Shown piece by piece: positions 1 to 12,969 of a stretch of DNA of 64,000 nt; the stretch's first letter is position 1, and the number at the start of each line of letters is the position of its first letter. Origin of the DNA: Sipunculus nudus. Taxonomy: Eukaryota > Annelida > Sipuncula > Golfingiida > Sipunculidae. The notes beneath the pieces were generated by a model. The model was given only the letters and a program-made list of their open reading frames with translations. It was not told the DNA's origin and made no database searches. Location of the stretch: the NCBI GenBank assembly GCA_026874595.1, contig CM049318.1, positions 42,262,456 through 42,326,455 on the forward strand, read 5' to 3'. The translations under genes and the position numbers were made by a program.

Positions 1-316
1 ATTAAAGGTTTTATTTAAGATTTATCTGATAGTACGTTCATTTACAGAAATTTTATCTTTGTCCAATGAACACGTGCATGTCTTTATCTCATGCTGGTTG
101 AATATTCTTCTGTTGGGTGTATGTGTCTCAGTCTCCTCTTTGCATGAGGGTTTACACAGCTTATTTCAAACTCAGTTATACGGATATTATAGAACCTGTA
201 CATATAGAGTGGGATTTCAAGTAATCAAAAGATTTCATAATGTTAACACCTCAAACGTTAAAATCTTCAAGGTCGCCTATGTTCTGCAAATTGCGTAACG
301 GACGGAAGAATTCCAT
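1..316. other. Unannotated flank before the CRE minisatellite
   Basis: AT-rich sequence with no repeat or gene that I recognise. Short open frames here have no recognisable content. Confidence 0.5.
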
Positions 317-988
317 ACTGACGTCAGCGATGGGGTATTCCTCTGTCAGACATTCCACACTGACGTCAGCGATGGGGTATTCCTCTGTCAGACATTCCAC
401 ACTGACGTCAGCGATGGGGTATTCCTCTGTCAGACATTCCACACTGATGTCAGCGATGGGGTATTCCTCTGTCAGACATTCCACACTGACGTCAGCGATG
501 GGGTATTCCTCTGTCAGACATTCCACACTGACGTCAGCGATGGGGTATTCCTCTGTCAGACATTCCACACTGACGTCAGCGATGGGGTATTCCTCTGTCA
601 GACATTCCACACTGACATCAGCGATGGGGTATTCCTCTGTCAGACATTATACACTGACGTCAGCGATGGGGTATTCCTCTGTCAGACATTCCACACTGAC
701 GTCAGCGATGGGGTATTCCTCTGTCAGACATTCCACACTGACGTCAGCGATGGGGTATTCCTCTGTCAGACATTCCACACTGACGTCAGCGATGGGGTAT
801 TCCTCTGTCAGACATTCCACACTGACGTCAGCGTTTGGGTATTCCTCTGTCAGACATTCCACACTGACGTCAGCGATGGGGTATTCCTCTGTCAGACATT
901 CCACACTGACGTCAGCGATGGGGTATTCCTCTGTCAGACATTCCACACTGACGTAAGCGATGGGGTATACCTCTGTCAGACATCTCTA
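317..988. repeat. 42-bp minisatellite, 16 units, with CRE palindromes
   Basis: Sixteen head-to-tail 42-bp units start at 317 and every 42 bases up to 947. Each begins ACTGACGTCAGCGATGGGGT and continues with a CTCTGTCAGACATT block. Thirteen units keep a perfect TGACGTCA, the palindromic cAMP response element core; the units at 443, 611 and 947 carry single-base variants of it. The units differ by only a few point changes and none has an indel. Because 42 is divisible by three, both strands stay open and give a 14-residue repeat peptide, but this is expected from the period alone. I do not call a protein. Confidence 0.95.
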
Positions 989-3900
989 CTCCTGTTCTCG
1001 ACACTATATCTCCTGTTTTGCTGCAAACGTACCGTGTACGCATTCGTATAAATGCATACACACTACATACGTATCACACCCCGAAGGACTGGACTTACAG
1101 GTTCTTTTAACGGGAAATACACTTAAAAAGAGGAGAAAGACGTTTGTAACATAAACAATAAAAATATAATAAGGTAAAGCAACTTACAATTCTCTGAAGA
1201 AGATGTTCCATACAAATGGTAGAATATCTATTAAGGCCTTTAGATACAAACAACACAGGGTCCTGTTTAATCTGGTAACTCGATATATCCATACCACACG
1301 GAACACCAAAGCCGCTGGTCACATGACCGTCGCGCACGTGATGGCCGACGTATAGGAATGTTCTTCTGTTCACCTGTACTTAGCACGTATACACTTAACA
1401 CAAACGCTTCTCTCCGTAGAACAAAATCTGGTTTACCACTGTCTCACAAACTTAGGCAAACACCTGGCCGAAACACAGACTTATAGGCTCATAGCCTTCA
1501 CTGTCGTATTACTCTGAAAACGTCTGTAAGACACACAGCTGGCACTGTAATTTCCTCTGGATAATTTCAGTATCCATACACGAACATTCCACAGCTCAAG
1601 ACGATGTCCGGTACCACATAACGATCAGAGAATGCATTGTCCTCTGGTTTGTTCCAGGGCTTTACCACGACTGATAATTTTCGGCTATTTAAAAGTTATT
1701 CTGAAAACATAACTGACGCTGGCCGCCGTCAAACAATGACTTTTGATCCATCGGGAGTCCCTCTGCTGATCGGTTGTAATTTTTCCCTGGTGCCCCCAGT
1801 GTATATGTCCATGCCTACGTCACACATCCTGACCCCTCTGGCCTATCGCCTTACAATATTATGGAGACCTGTCGTTCAATGTATGAATATTTAAATGGAC
1901 ACGCCTCCTGAGACAAGGGTATGAGAAAATCATGCTAGCAGGTGCGATGTCTCTTAACTCTACATTAAACAATGCTATTACAGGAAACTGTCTTGACTTA
2001 CTCTGACGAATCTGACATGAAACAATTCTCACAGAATCACGACTGAACTGAAACCGACACCTTGGATCCCTAAACCTAACTTCCCACGCTTACTTCGATA
2101 CAAGATACGGCATATTAATATGATAAATGTAGAAAAAACAAGCATCTGGTTATACTATACCTATTTAAAAGTGCAATTCCAGAATAAATAATAAAAATGC
2201 TCCCTGGTGACAATACGCATATAGGGAATGCGAGCATTCATGTTTTCTTCTGTCTATAATTATTGACTGCGCACTAAATACCAACGGGTGCGCCCAAGAG
2301 AGAATAATGCGTATGAAGGAGACAGTTATCACTAGTCCTAAGAGACATTCTAACGCGTGTCTCTACAGATTATTATCTGGTGAAAACATATATCATACTA
2401 CGTGCACCGGCGATAAAAAAAATCATCGTAAGAACAGTAAACAAAATTTTAACCTCTCATACCTCGAGCCGAGGTCCAATCACTACAAAATGCATCCTTA
2501 ACACGAAAAACAAACAAAAAAGAAGAATACACAGGAGGGCAGACAGGCCGGGGCTGAAACGTTAACCTGTATGGAACCTTTGGCGGATGTAATACATGGA
2601 GCGTAGCCTGTGTAAATATAACTTGAGTGAGGATGTTATCGTTTGTACAGATGAAGAGAGCTTGTTACTGTCAGCAGTCCGAGCAGACCATGTTAGCTCA
2701 CTGACTGTTGTTTCATCCCTGAAAACAAGCTATGAACATTGCCTGTTAGCCGCGCGCTGCAGAATAGCGCGCGCAGCATGTGGCGACTATTCATAACCCA
2801 GTCAGTTCAAATTCGCGGCAGTTCACCTGGATTTCTCAATTAGTGGAGGCAGCGACCGATAATATTTTTATTAGGAAACATGATAGATTATACCGATAAA
2901 ATACAAGGCAGAAAATCCGGTGACTGGCTCCGGCTGCAAGGTCTCGTCCCCGACATGAGCAGTTCCGGAAGTGTTCTGTGTAATTTCATAGACAATGTTT
3001 ACGGCATTCTACTTTTTGTTTACACTTGGCCGCTTTGGACAAGATGGCCGGGAACAGCTGTATTATTACTTGCATTTGACTCTCAGTTTTCCTGGAGCGT
3101 CAGGTATACTACTCTGCGCAAAAACGCGTACAATTCTCAGTGTTACAGCGTACAGCGTAGTACGTATATTGTTTTATCCGTATCAGTTTTTATCGATTGT
3201 CATTTTGTAAGCACAGGTGCAGCAAAATACTTTTTAGAGTTTGATGTAAACATCTCGAGCGGTTACAATAAACTAGCATTAAAAAACTAGCATTTATCCC
3301 AACGGTGATTGAAGGGTCGGTTGGTTTAAATACTTTATAATGTTTGAGTATTCTGATTATAATTTTATAAAGTCAGATTTTTTTTTTAAATTTAGATAAA
3401 ACTATTAAGTAAATAAATAGTAAAATCTCAAGACCTTTGTCGTGATTGGCTATAAAAGTTTACGACACATTTTTTCTGACATCTTCATTTCGCAACATAA
3501 ATATTTTTATGATTCCTGTTGCCAGAGAATTTCGTGATCGTAGCCAATAACACTTTAAAGGGGAGGGGCAAGCTTTGATTAGAGCTATTAAAAAATGTTC
3601 GATGCCTAGTTGATGCCTAGTCATATTTTGAACAAAATGTCAAATTAACTTTCCTTACAACAAAATATAAAATTTTTCCATCTTGTAAATTAGCCTCTAC
3701 GTGGTTAACTTGGTCGCGTTATAAGCGATTTGGATATGACATTATCACTGCGGCCATGTTAATGGACGGCCTGGATGGTTAAATGATCTATAGGCAGGAC
3801 AGGTGTTTCCCGGCGGCAGTAGAACGTTAACGGACCTTCTGCTGGTCCACTCAGTCTGAGGTAACATTTTTTCTGCTTTGGGCAGCTGTTTCTTGGGAAA

Positions 3901-4810
3901 ACTTGTTACATTTTCCATGAACCTATAATCTACTCCTATCGGTGAGGAACAAAATCGGATATACAACTGGGTAAACTGATGTGATTCTCAGGTTACTAAC
4001 AGCTCATTCTAAAATGTCTAGTCCAACACGGGAATCCAGCGTCTTGTCATCTTGTCTTGGCCTCTGACATTTCAACAGGCAATAAAACTTAAAGATATAT
4101 CACAAAATACGTATTACGTTCAAAAACTTTAGTAGATCAGTTTAACTTGATGTCAATCTCTAAAGACCTTTTGACATGCATGTAATTATATAAGTATAAT
4201 AACAGTAACACTTGTAAAATCAGAATAAAGGTGTATTTCACTGTATTCACGTATTTGTAAAAATAGGCATTTAAACATGGTGTATATAAAAAAATCAGTT
4301 TTAAAACTTATCCGTCTGAAGCAAAAGTCAAGTTAATTGGACTATTGCGGCTCCATCTTTCCTCCATCCCTTTGTGTCCGCAGAGTCTCTCCGGCCGTCA
4401 CTCTACTTATCATCAGGGTCAAGACCGACCTGAGAAGCTAAAAGTTCCTTCGGTAGCAGACGCTATGTAGCAAGGCTGTCTGTACTATTCATTTTATTCA
4501 GGACAGACAGCACAGACATGGACAATCAGATTGTCATTTTCAAACCAGCTGTGAATGAATAATTTTCAAAAACTGAAGAAGAAGTTCCGGGACACAGATG
4601 ACATATATCCTTTGTCAATGTGACAAACGAAGAAAGTTGAGAAGATACACCTAACAGATATCGTACAGGAATATTAATACAATCAACCAGGAAATTAAGA
4701 AAAGCATAAAGAGGAGGGCTAAACAGAGACGGAACGACAGTACAACATACAATCTGACATCAGGCCAGTAAACATATATGTAATAATGTAACAATGTTGA
4801 CGACCTACGG
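989..4810. other. Apparently unique non-coding DNA
   Basis: I recognise no gene or mobile element in this 3.8 kb. The longest open frame (2880-3290, + strand, 136 codons) has hydrophobic stretches but no recognisable domain and no clear splice context. A small CpG-rich patch near 2750-2780 has two direct GCGCGC blocks. Confidence 0.5.
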
Positions 4811-6470
4811 CATACAGGACAATGATGAAGCAGCCTTACAGGAGACATACAGGACAATGATGAAACTGCCTTACAGAAGACATACAGGACAATGATGAAA
4901 CCGCCTTACAGGAGACATACAGGACAATGATGAAACAGCCTTTCAGGAGACATACAGGACAATGATGAAACCGCCTGACAGAAGACATACAGGACAATGA
5001 TGAAAGCGCCTGACAGAAGACTTACAGGACAATGATGAAACAGCCTTACAGGAGACTTACAGGACAATGATGAAACCGCCTGACAGGAGACATACAGGAC
5101 AATGATGAAACAGCCTTACAGAAGACATACAGGACAATGATAAAACAGCCTTACAGAAGACATACAGGACAATGATAAAACAGCCTAACAGGAGACATAC
5201 AGGACAATGATGAAACAGCCTGACAGGAGACATACAGGACAATGATGAAACAGCCTTACAGGAGACATACAGGACAATGATGAAGCAGCCTTACAGGAGA
5301 CATACAGGACAATGATGAAGCAGCCTTACAGGAGACATACAGGACAATGATGAAACAGCCTTACAGGAGACATACAGGACAATGATGAAACAGCCTTACA
5401 GGAGACATACAGGACAATGATGAAACAGCCTGACAGGAGACATACAGGACAATGATGAAACAGCCTGACAGGAGACATACAGGAAAATGATGAAACAGCC
5501 TGACTGGAGACATACAGGACAATGATGAAACAGCCTGACAGGAGACATACAGGACAATGATGAAACAGCCTTACAGAAGACATACAGGACAATGATGAAA
5601 CCGCCTTACAGAAGACATACAGGACAATGATGAAACCGCCTTACAGAAGACATACAGGACAATGATGAAACCGCCTTACAGAAGACATACAGGACAATGA
5701 TGAAACCGCCTTACAGGAGACATACAGGACAATGATGAAACCGCCTTACAGGAGACATACAGGACAATGATGAAACCGCCTTACAGGGGACATACAGGAC
5801 AATGATGAAACCGCCTGACAGAAGACATACAGGACAATGATGAAACCGCCTGACAGAAGACATACAGGACAATGATGAAACCGCCTGTCAGAAGACATAC
5901 AGGACAATGATGAAACCGCCTGACAGAAGACATACATGATAATGATGAAACCGCCTTACAGGTGACATACAGGACAATGATGAAACCGCATAACAGAAGA
6001 CATCCAGGACAATGATGAAACCGCCTTACAGAAGACATACAGGACAATGATGAAACCGCCTTACAGAAGACATACACGATGATGAAACCGCTTAACAGGA
6101 GACATACAGGACAATGATGAAACCGCCCTACAGAAGACATACAGGACAATGATGAAACCGCTTTACAGAAGACATACAGGACAATGATGAAACCGCCTTA
6201 CAGAAGACATACAGAACAATGATGAAACCGCCTTACAGAAGATATACAGGACAATGATGAAACCGCCTTACAGAAGACATACAGGACAATGATGAAACCG
6301 CCTGACAGGAGACTTACAGGACAATGATGAAACCGCCTGACAGGAGACATACAGGACAATGATGAAACCGCCTGACAGGAGACACACAGGACAATGATGA
6401 AACAGCCTGACAGGAGACATACAGGACAATGATGAAACCGCCTTACAGAAGACATACAGCCTTACAGGAG
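4811..6470. repeat. 35-bp minisatellite, about 47 units
   Basis: Tandem units of 35 bp begin CATACAGGACAATGATGAAA and continue with CAGCC or CCGCC, then TTACAG or TGACAG, then GAGA or AAGA. Most units from about 5100 to 5570 carry CAGCC, and nearly all units from about 5590 to 6450 carry CCGCC, so the array is divided into variant domains. One unit near 6074 is shortened by about 3 bp. Since 35 is not a multiple of three, three units complete a 105-bp reading cycle. This explains the 35-residue periodic open frames on the minus strand, which are artefacts. Confidence 0.95.
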
Positions 6471-7444
6471 TCTGAACATCATGATCTGATACTAAACATT
6501 TTGCTCAGATATGTATGCGATGTCTTGAAAATAATATAAAATTCAAAAGTAAGGAGAAATTCCGGACGTTATTGCTAGTCTCGCCTGTATTTAGATCATG
6601 CAAAGTAAACAGCAGGCAAATCTGTTGTTCACCAAAAAACCCGGTAAATTTCGGTTCCTTGCTGTCTTGTACGGCTTCTCTACAAGTAGGCCATATAGAC
6701 TGAACAGATGTATGCCGTCCTATTCTCTTTTAATACTCTATGACGACTTCTTTTAGTTAAACTAAAATCTGTTAGTAATCTTCTATTTATGATGTATAAT
6801 TACTTATTTGCATAACTCTTCCAGCATCTTCTGTGGTCTATAGTTATACTTTACCATGTGTTTTTAAATCAAGCAGTGCTAATAAAAATGTTTGCAGAAT
6901 CTGTTAACATGTCAGGTTTAATTAACAGGAGTAACATGTGAATGCAGCTTTGGGTCTGACAAAAATGCTTAAATTAGTGTCATTAAATCAACCCGTGTGT
7001 TAGAGAATACTACTTATGTAAAATCAGTGACCATAACAATTCTCTTGTAATAACTCCTCCAGACATCCGATAGGGGTCTGAAATCAGACACAAAGTGGCA
7101 AAACCAAGTTTTTTCGACACTTCCCTAACGCCAACTTGAATATTCTTTTTCGTATGGGCTTTAAGTGATCTCAGATGGATTTGAATTTCGCAGTAATAAA
7201 ACTAAGCCTTCAGATTTGATTTTCATAAGAGCCTTTAAAACAACTCTCTCTCTGTTTAGTTAATTCATGGTCCAATTACGCTCATGAAATGTTTAAAAAG
7301 TCCCTTTCCGAAAAAGCAAAACTGTTCCCGAGAATACCCCAGAGGACCTCAGATCCAACTCCTGAGGTACAAGCTTTTATGCGACAAAGGTTGGTTTCTA
7401 ACTGCAAGGCATCTGATCGCGGATCATCCTAAGGCGTACAGTGC
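6471..7444. other. Unannotated AT-rich stretch
   Basis: No repeat, RNA gene or coding segment that I can support. Confidence 0.45.
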
Positions 7445-7751
7445 ATCTTAAGGCAAAAAAAATAAATAAAAGGTATGGTTCTCAGGCACCGCCCGCGTCA
7501 ATTTTATCCCCCGAATCAAAAATCTTATTTTGATTTTCATCTTTCACGAAGATAAAATAATACAACTTTGATAAGAATTCCTTTGTAATTAGATGCTTTT
7601 AGCTGGTTTTATTTTCATGCTTTTCCCTAATCATATGACACTTTTATCCAAACATACTAAAAGGTAAAAATAAAATATTGCCCGCCCGCATTGATTTCTG
7701 AAAAAAAAGTGCCTGAGAACCATACCTTATTTTTTGGCCTCATAAGATAAA
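7445..7751. mobile_element. MITE-like element with inverted termini
   Basis: A perfect 20-bp inverted repeat, AAGGTATGGTTCTCAGGCAC at 7470-7489 and its reverse complement at 7709-7728, lies inside longer imperfect arms. Outward of it both sides have an A-rich run, then GGC or GGCC, then a short segment related to ATCTTA. The total is about 307 bp with an AT-rich core and no open frame, as in a miniature inverted-repeat transposable element. I could not fix exact ends or a target duplication, so the superfamily is not called. Confidence 0.7.
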
Positions 7752-9577
7752 ATCCCAGAACCGCTCCTATAACACTTGGTCAGTTGTATTGTCTACAGAG
7801 ATATTCGTTTAAGCGGATTTTACTGTACTTTTTGTAGAATATTTTGTTTATTATTTTAGAAAATGGGAAACCGGCTTGACAGGAATGAGTAGAAAGTAGT
7901 CCTTATTTTCTATGCATTATCACACAGGTATTTTCACTATGCATCTGTAAAAGAACTGCATGGTAAAACTGATTGCACCACGGCACCAGTCATTAATGGG
8001 GTATTAATTTTTACACGACTGATGCACTGTCCTCTCCGACGCTATACGGACTACTTTATGATCAGACATGGCCCTGGGATATGAACGCTGAAGTGATGGA
8101 CTATTGATATTCAGTCTTATGAGTGGAGGTCCATCCGACCACCACGCTGCAGGTGAATACCCCCGGGCTTTATTAGCCGTGCTCTGTACCGCTGGCCTGG
8201 GTCATCTGATTGTACAATACTTGTAGAAGTCAGGAAGAAATTAGGCATGGACACACAGATATTCGTCTGCTCAACATAATCTGATTGTATAACTGAGATA
8301 AGGTACACTTTGAAGGACGCCATGTGTTTATGACCTACACATGCATACACGGTTGCGAATCTCTGAAACAATGGTTTTCCAAGTTCAGCTGACCCCGATA
8401 TTATTGAAACAGGAAGTGTTGGAACAAATTGACCTCTCGTGGTCTCCTTTCAGCACCAGTATCATCTGTAACCGCTGTTGATTCATTTTAATAGAAAGCA
8501 GAAGATTAAGTGATATCGTTCAATGGTGTATTTTTAAGATGCTTATAGAGCGTGCTAAAACACGGGATGCATTTCAAAACTCCAGTTATCACCTCAAATT
8601 ATTATAATAAATAATTTTTAAAACGTTAAAATTATATAACATTTCGGTCTCTTTACAATCACATGGAGTTTGTCGTGAGAGAAGCCCCTCCTCCGGACTT
8701 GTAACGTGGTCCTGTCTGTTTTCCGGTATGATCCCTTGGTATTATGCCCCTCTTTCGGCCCAGTCACGTGGTAAAGTCTCTCTTCCGTTTTGGTCTCGTA
8801 GTGAGGCGCAGTTTCTATTTTACATGTGTCTGCATGCCATCTGCAATTTCCTCATGCCATCTGCAGTTTCCTCTAAATATTTCAAATTCGTAAACTCCTT
8901 TTCAAGTTTTGATTGAGATGCATGAAGAAATCTTGCTTGAACGACATGTGGGCTAGCTCTTCCCGAAATGTTTTGCCAGACACTTAGGGGTACTTTTCAA
9001 CAAAGACGTATAATTTTTCCAATAAAAGGAAAACATCTTTGTACTGGCTAGAGCTATTACTTACTAAATCTTCTAAATCTTCCTTTATGCGTGTGTGTAA
9101 GCTATAGTGCAACAGATGTAACGTTTAATCTTTACAATCTCTCCGATCTACTTGTAATATCAAATTGGATACAAATATCTGATATGATATATAAATCAAA
9201 CGAACTATAATGAACGGTAACATATTGAGTATCCTGTAATTGCTTCAAAGAATAAGAATTAGACCACAACTATATTTATCACAATGGATTTTAATACATT
9301 TTTACTAAATGTTATAGATTACAGAACACAGGATGATGATTCTTTGACAAGAACAACATTGATCAAGATGAAGAGAACAGAAGGTTATTCAGGAATAAGG
9401 AATCAGGCAAAGATCTAAACATGTCAATAATCAATACAACAATTAAATTTTGTTTGAAAAAAAAACCGATCTACATACAAATCAACAATGCATATCGTTA
9501 GTATAAACAAACACGTTTGTACCTGTCTATTCTTCTTATTATGGCATCAGCAGCGGTTTCAACTGATCTTATTACAG
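7752..9577. other. Unannotated stretch
   Basis: Mostly AT-rich. The minus-strand open frame at 8117-8371 (84 codons) has no recognisable domain and is not called as a gene. Confidence 0.4.
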
Positions 9578-9660
9578 ATAATAATAATAATAATAATAAC
9601 AATAATAGCAATATAAAAGTAACAATAACAATAAAAATAACAGCTAATAATAATAATAAT
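9578..9660. repeat. (ATA)n microsatellite, interrupted
   Basis: Runs of the ATA trinucleotide interrupted by AACAATAAT and similar near-repeats. Confidence 0.9.
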
Positions 9661-10655
9661 TTTTTTCAAAACACAAACAAATAAATAAAAATAACTAACA
9701 AACTAATTTATAAACAACAATAAATCAACCATCTATCATTCCTCGTCTCCTTGAGAAAGCATTGTAGACATTTCAAGTGGGTTGTCTAAGTAAAATAATT
9801 TGATCAAACATTGCCTATTTGGATACTGTAAAACTCCTCTCTGAAAAACATCAATCTAAAATCATTATATAATATATAACATATAATTATTTTAATCGCC
9901 AGTATTTTGTACCTGACAATGCTACATGTACTGTATGTTCACGAAGCATATTCACCGGGATGCAGTTAGAATTGTATAAAAAGACGACCGGACCAAAAGT
10001 AAGTGGGCAACACTTATGACAGTTTGACACTAACAATTTTGTGCAAGTGCTGGAAGAAGTTATCAATGTAATCACTTCCCCTTCCAACTATTCAGACAAT
10101 CAGGTTAATATGTTGGGAATATGAATAACTGAAAATCAATATGAAATATATGAATAATTAGGATGTTAGACTTTGGTTCCATTTCTGCTTTTCTTTTTAT
10201 TTTAATGACCTCAGCTACACATCATACATGTCGTCATACATCATACATTTCTGCGGGCTCAGAAAATTGAAACAAAAGGGCATTTGGCAAGGAGATATGA
10301 ATGAATATGCTTCTGTAATTCTTCTTAATTCTAATGACAAAATTGATCAAGTTAATCACAATAAAATAAGATATGCTCAGGGCATATTCGCTCTACTTGT
10401 CTTGTTCTAAGGTTAAAGTGATAATTACAATAGTGTACCTTTAATACCTACACTGCTTCGTTAGTTTTATTTGATAAACAGAAAACATCATTACAATGTA
10501 GAATATGAAATGCTTTGTGAAGCATATAGAGGTGTTCATTTAATTACACCAATATAAATTAGTGGTAATATATTCCTACAAAATAGGGTTACTACAGTTA
10601 TAATGATTACACAAGTATAATCCATAAAGTGTAACGTTTATGTTTCACATTTCAG
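9661..10655. other. Unannotated AT-rich stretch
   Basis: No gene recognised. A GTAAGT at about 9998 follows no convincing exon. Confidence 0.4.
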
Positions 10656-10805
10656 AGCTGTCGGCGCCACAGTTGGGCTACCAATAAATGTACACGTACT
10701 TATGCCGGGAAAGATAAACTGAAGCGATCTGTATCGGAGATACATGTTCCGTTGGGCCGAAAACCCGCCAAGCGGGTCCTAAGAACATTCATCCACAAAC
10801 CTTGA
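10656..10805 (+). CDS. Candidate terminal exon (unknown protein)
   Basis: A good 3' splice site (TTTCACATTTCAG, AG at 10654-10655) is followed by 49 open codons and TGA at 10803-10805, if the incoming phase is 0. The patch from 10656 to about 11030 is clearly richer in G+C than its AT-rich surroundings. The predicted peptide is basic with two cysteines, beginning SCRRHSWATNK, and I do not recognise it. An AATAAA near 10869 could be a polyadenylation signal. A second frame is also open for about 21 codons, so the coding frame is uncertain. It may simply be a GC-rich non-coding patch. Confidence 0.22.
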   Translation, partial: SCRRHSWATNKCTRTYAGKDKLKRSVSEIHVPLGRKPAKRVLRTFIHKP

Positions 10806-11075
10806 TGTGTGGAACATCGGCTGAATCTGCTGGATATAAATATACAAATAGTAACGGCCAACCACTCGTCAATAAACACCCGGGCCTACCAGCACTGCCG
10901 CCCAATCTGCCGGTAGTCTGGATGCTGGCTGGACCAGTTAGACGCAGCACAGTGCCTGGTCGTCAGCACTGTACGGGCTGGGGCACACGGACGTCACTGG
11001 CCCTAGGCGATACGCGTCAGGTGTATTGAAGTGGATTTTAATGTCAGTGATTTGTTCTTCTCCCGGACATTACAG

Positions 11076-11121
11076 CTTTACCGGGCTCCAGGTGTCTCCC
11101 GCTACACGGTTTCTACCTACT
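11076..11121 (+). CDS. Candidate 46-nt internal exon
   Basis: A pyrimidine-rich acceptor (TTGTTCTTCTCCCGGACATTACAG, split here as a T/C-rich tract ending in ATTACAG) precedes 46 nt that are open in all three frames, followed by GTGAGT at 11122-11127. The segment is richer in G+C than its flanks. No product can be named from so short a piece. Confidence 0.2.
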
Positions 11122-11127
11122 GTGAGT

Positions 11128-11580
11128 ACCCTTATAATTGCCATTGATATCACTAATGTCCTATTCAGCACTCATTTCCTCCACTTCTAACCCTGTTAAA
11201 CTGAAGATATTGGCCATAACCACAGCATGTTCACGACTCTATCCAAGATGCTTGAATCCAACTACTTTGGCCCTCAAATGTGTCACTGAATTTAGGAAAT
11301 GATAGTCGAAGCCCTTTTTGCTCTTAAATACCAACTTGTAAAGAAATTCGACAGACGCGCTCCCGCTCGCACGCGTTTCATGTTCAATATATCATTTGAA
11401 GTATATCAAGCCGCAATTATTATTTTTGTGACTTGTACTCATTCAAGTTAAGGACTGAAAGTGAGTTCTGTTGATGAATTTGAAAGGAAATGTTACCAAT
11501 AATATTCAGTTCTATGTGTTGGGTCAGGATGTCATAGGAATTACGTGAGCATATTGGTCGTTGTCTCAGGTACCTTTAAA
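11128..11580. other. Unannotated stretch before the 38-bp array
   Basis: No feature that I can support. Confidence 0.4.
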
Positions 11581-12734
11581 ACCACCACCCAACCGATATA
11601 CGCATTATTCACTATGTCACCACCACCCAACCGATATACGCATTATTCACTATGTCACCACCACCCAACCGATATACGCATTATTCACTATGTCACCACC
11701 ACCCATCCGATATGCGCATTATTCACTATGTCACCACCACCCAACCGATATACGCATTATTCACTATGTCACCACCACCCAACCGATATACGCATTATTC
11801 ACTATGTCAACACACCCAACCGATATACGCATTATTCACTATGTCACCACCACCCAACCGATATACGCATTATTCACTATGTCACCACACCCCAACCGAT
11901 ATACGCATTATTCACTATGTCACCACCACCCAACCGATATACGCATTATTCACTATGTCAACACACCCCAACCGATATACGCATTATTCACTATGTCAAC
12001 ACACCCCAACCGCTATACGCATTATTCACTATGTTACCATTACCTATCCGATATACGCATCATTCACTATGTCACCACCACCAAACCGATATACGCATTA
12101 TTCAATATGTCACCACCACCCATCCGATATACGCATTATTCACTATGTCACCACCACCCAACCGATATACGCATTATTCACTATGTCACCACCACCAAAC
12201 CGATATACGCATTAATCACTATGTCACCACCACCCAACCGATATACGCATTATTCACTATGTCAACACACCCCAACCGATATAAGCATTAATCACTATGT
12301 CAACACACCCCAACCGATATACGCATTATTCACTATGTCACCACACCCCAACCGATATACGCATTATTCACTATGTCACCACCACCAAACCGATATACGC
12401 ATTATTCACTTTGTCAACAAACCCCAACCGATATACGCATTATTCACTATGTCACCACCACCCAACCGATATACGCATTATTCACTATGTCACCACCACC
12501 CAACCGATATACGCATTATTCACTATGTCACCACACCCCAACCGATATACGCATTATTCACTATGTCACCACCACCCAACCGATATACGCATTATTCACT
12601 ATGTCACCACACCCCAACCAATATAAGCACAATTCACAATGACACCACTCCCGAACCGATATACCCATTATTCAACATGACACCACGCCCTAACAGATAT
12701 ATTAATTATACACCATGACACAACGCCCGGGCCG

Positions 12735-12738
<4 letters not shown>
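11581..12738. repeat. 38-bp minisatellite, about 30 units
   Basis: Tandem 38-bp units contain CCGATATACGCATTATTCAC then TATGTCA and a C/A-rich link (CCACCACCCAA, ACACACCCAA or CCACACCCCAA). Units decay gradually from about 12600 onward. Three units complete a 114-bp reading cycle, which explains the overlapping 38-residue periodic open frames of up to 385 codons. These are repeat artefacts. Confidence 0.95.

Positions 12739-12813
<75 letters not shown>
12739..12813. repeat. (TA)n microsatellite inside the decayed array end
   Basis: About 37 TA dinucleotides. Degenerate pieces of the 38-bp unit (TATTATTCACTA, CGCCCCAGCCGA) continue on the far side to about 12890, so the TA run expanded inside the array. 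Confidence 0.95.
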
Positions 12814-12817
<4 letters not shown>

Positions 12818-12969
12818 CACTAAGACATTACGCCCCAGCCGACATGTCCAGTATTCACTTTACGAAGTAACGCCCCAGCCACCATACCCATTCTGCAGTC
12901 ACGTAACTCCCCATCAATATTTTCCAACTGTCAGTTAGCACTAAAACAGCAATCAACTTTGCACAAAGT

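Noticed and set aside
240-956. 238-codon open frame of 14-residue repeats, also open on the minus strand
   Set aside because: It is a by-product of the 42-bp minisatellite; both strands stay open because the period is divisible by three. No signal peptide, splice site or non-repeat domain supports a protein.
2880-3290. 136-codon open frame
   Set aside because: No recognised domain and no splice or promoter context; the length can occur by chance over 64 kb in six frames.
4651-6455. Cys-rich periodic open frames on the minus strand
   Set aside because: They are translations of the 35-bp array.
11545-12718. Overlapping periodic open frames up to 385 codons
   Set aside because: All are readings of the 38-bp minisatellite in different frames.
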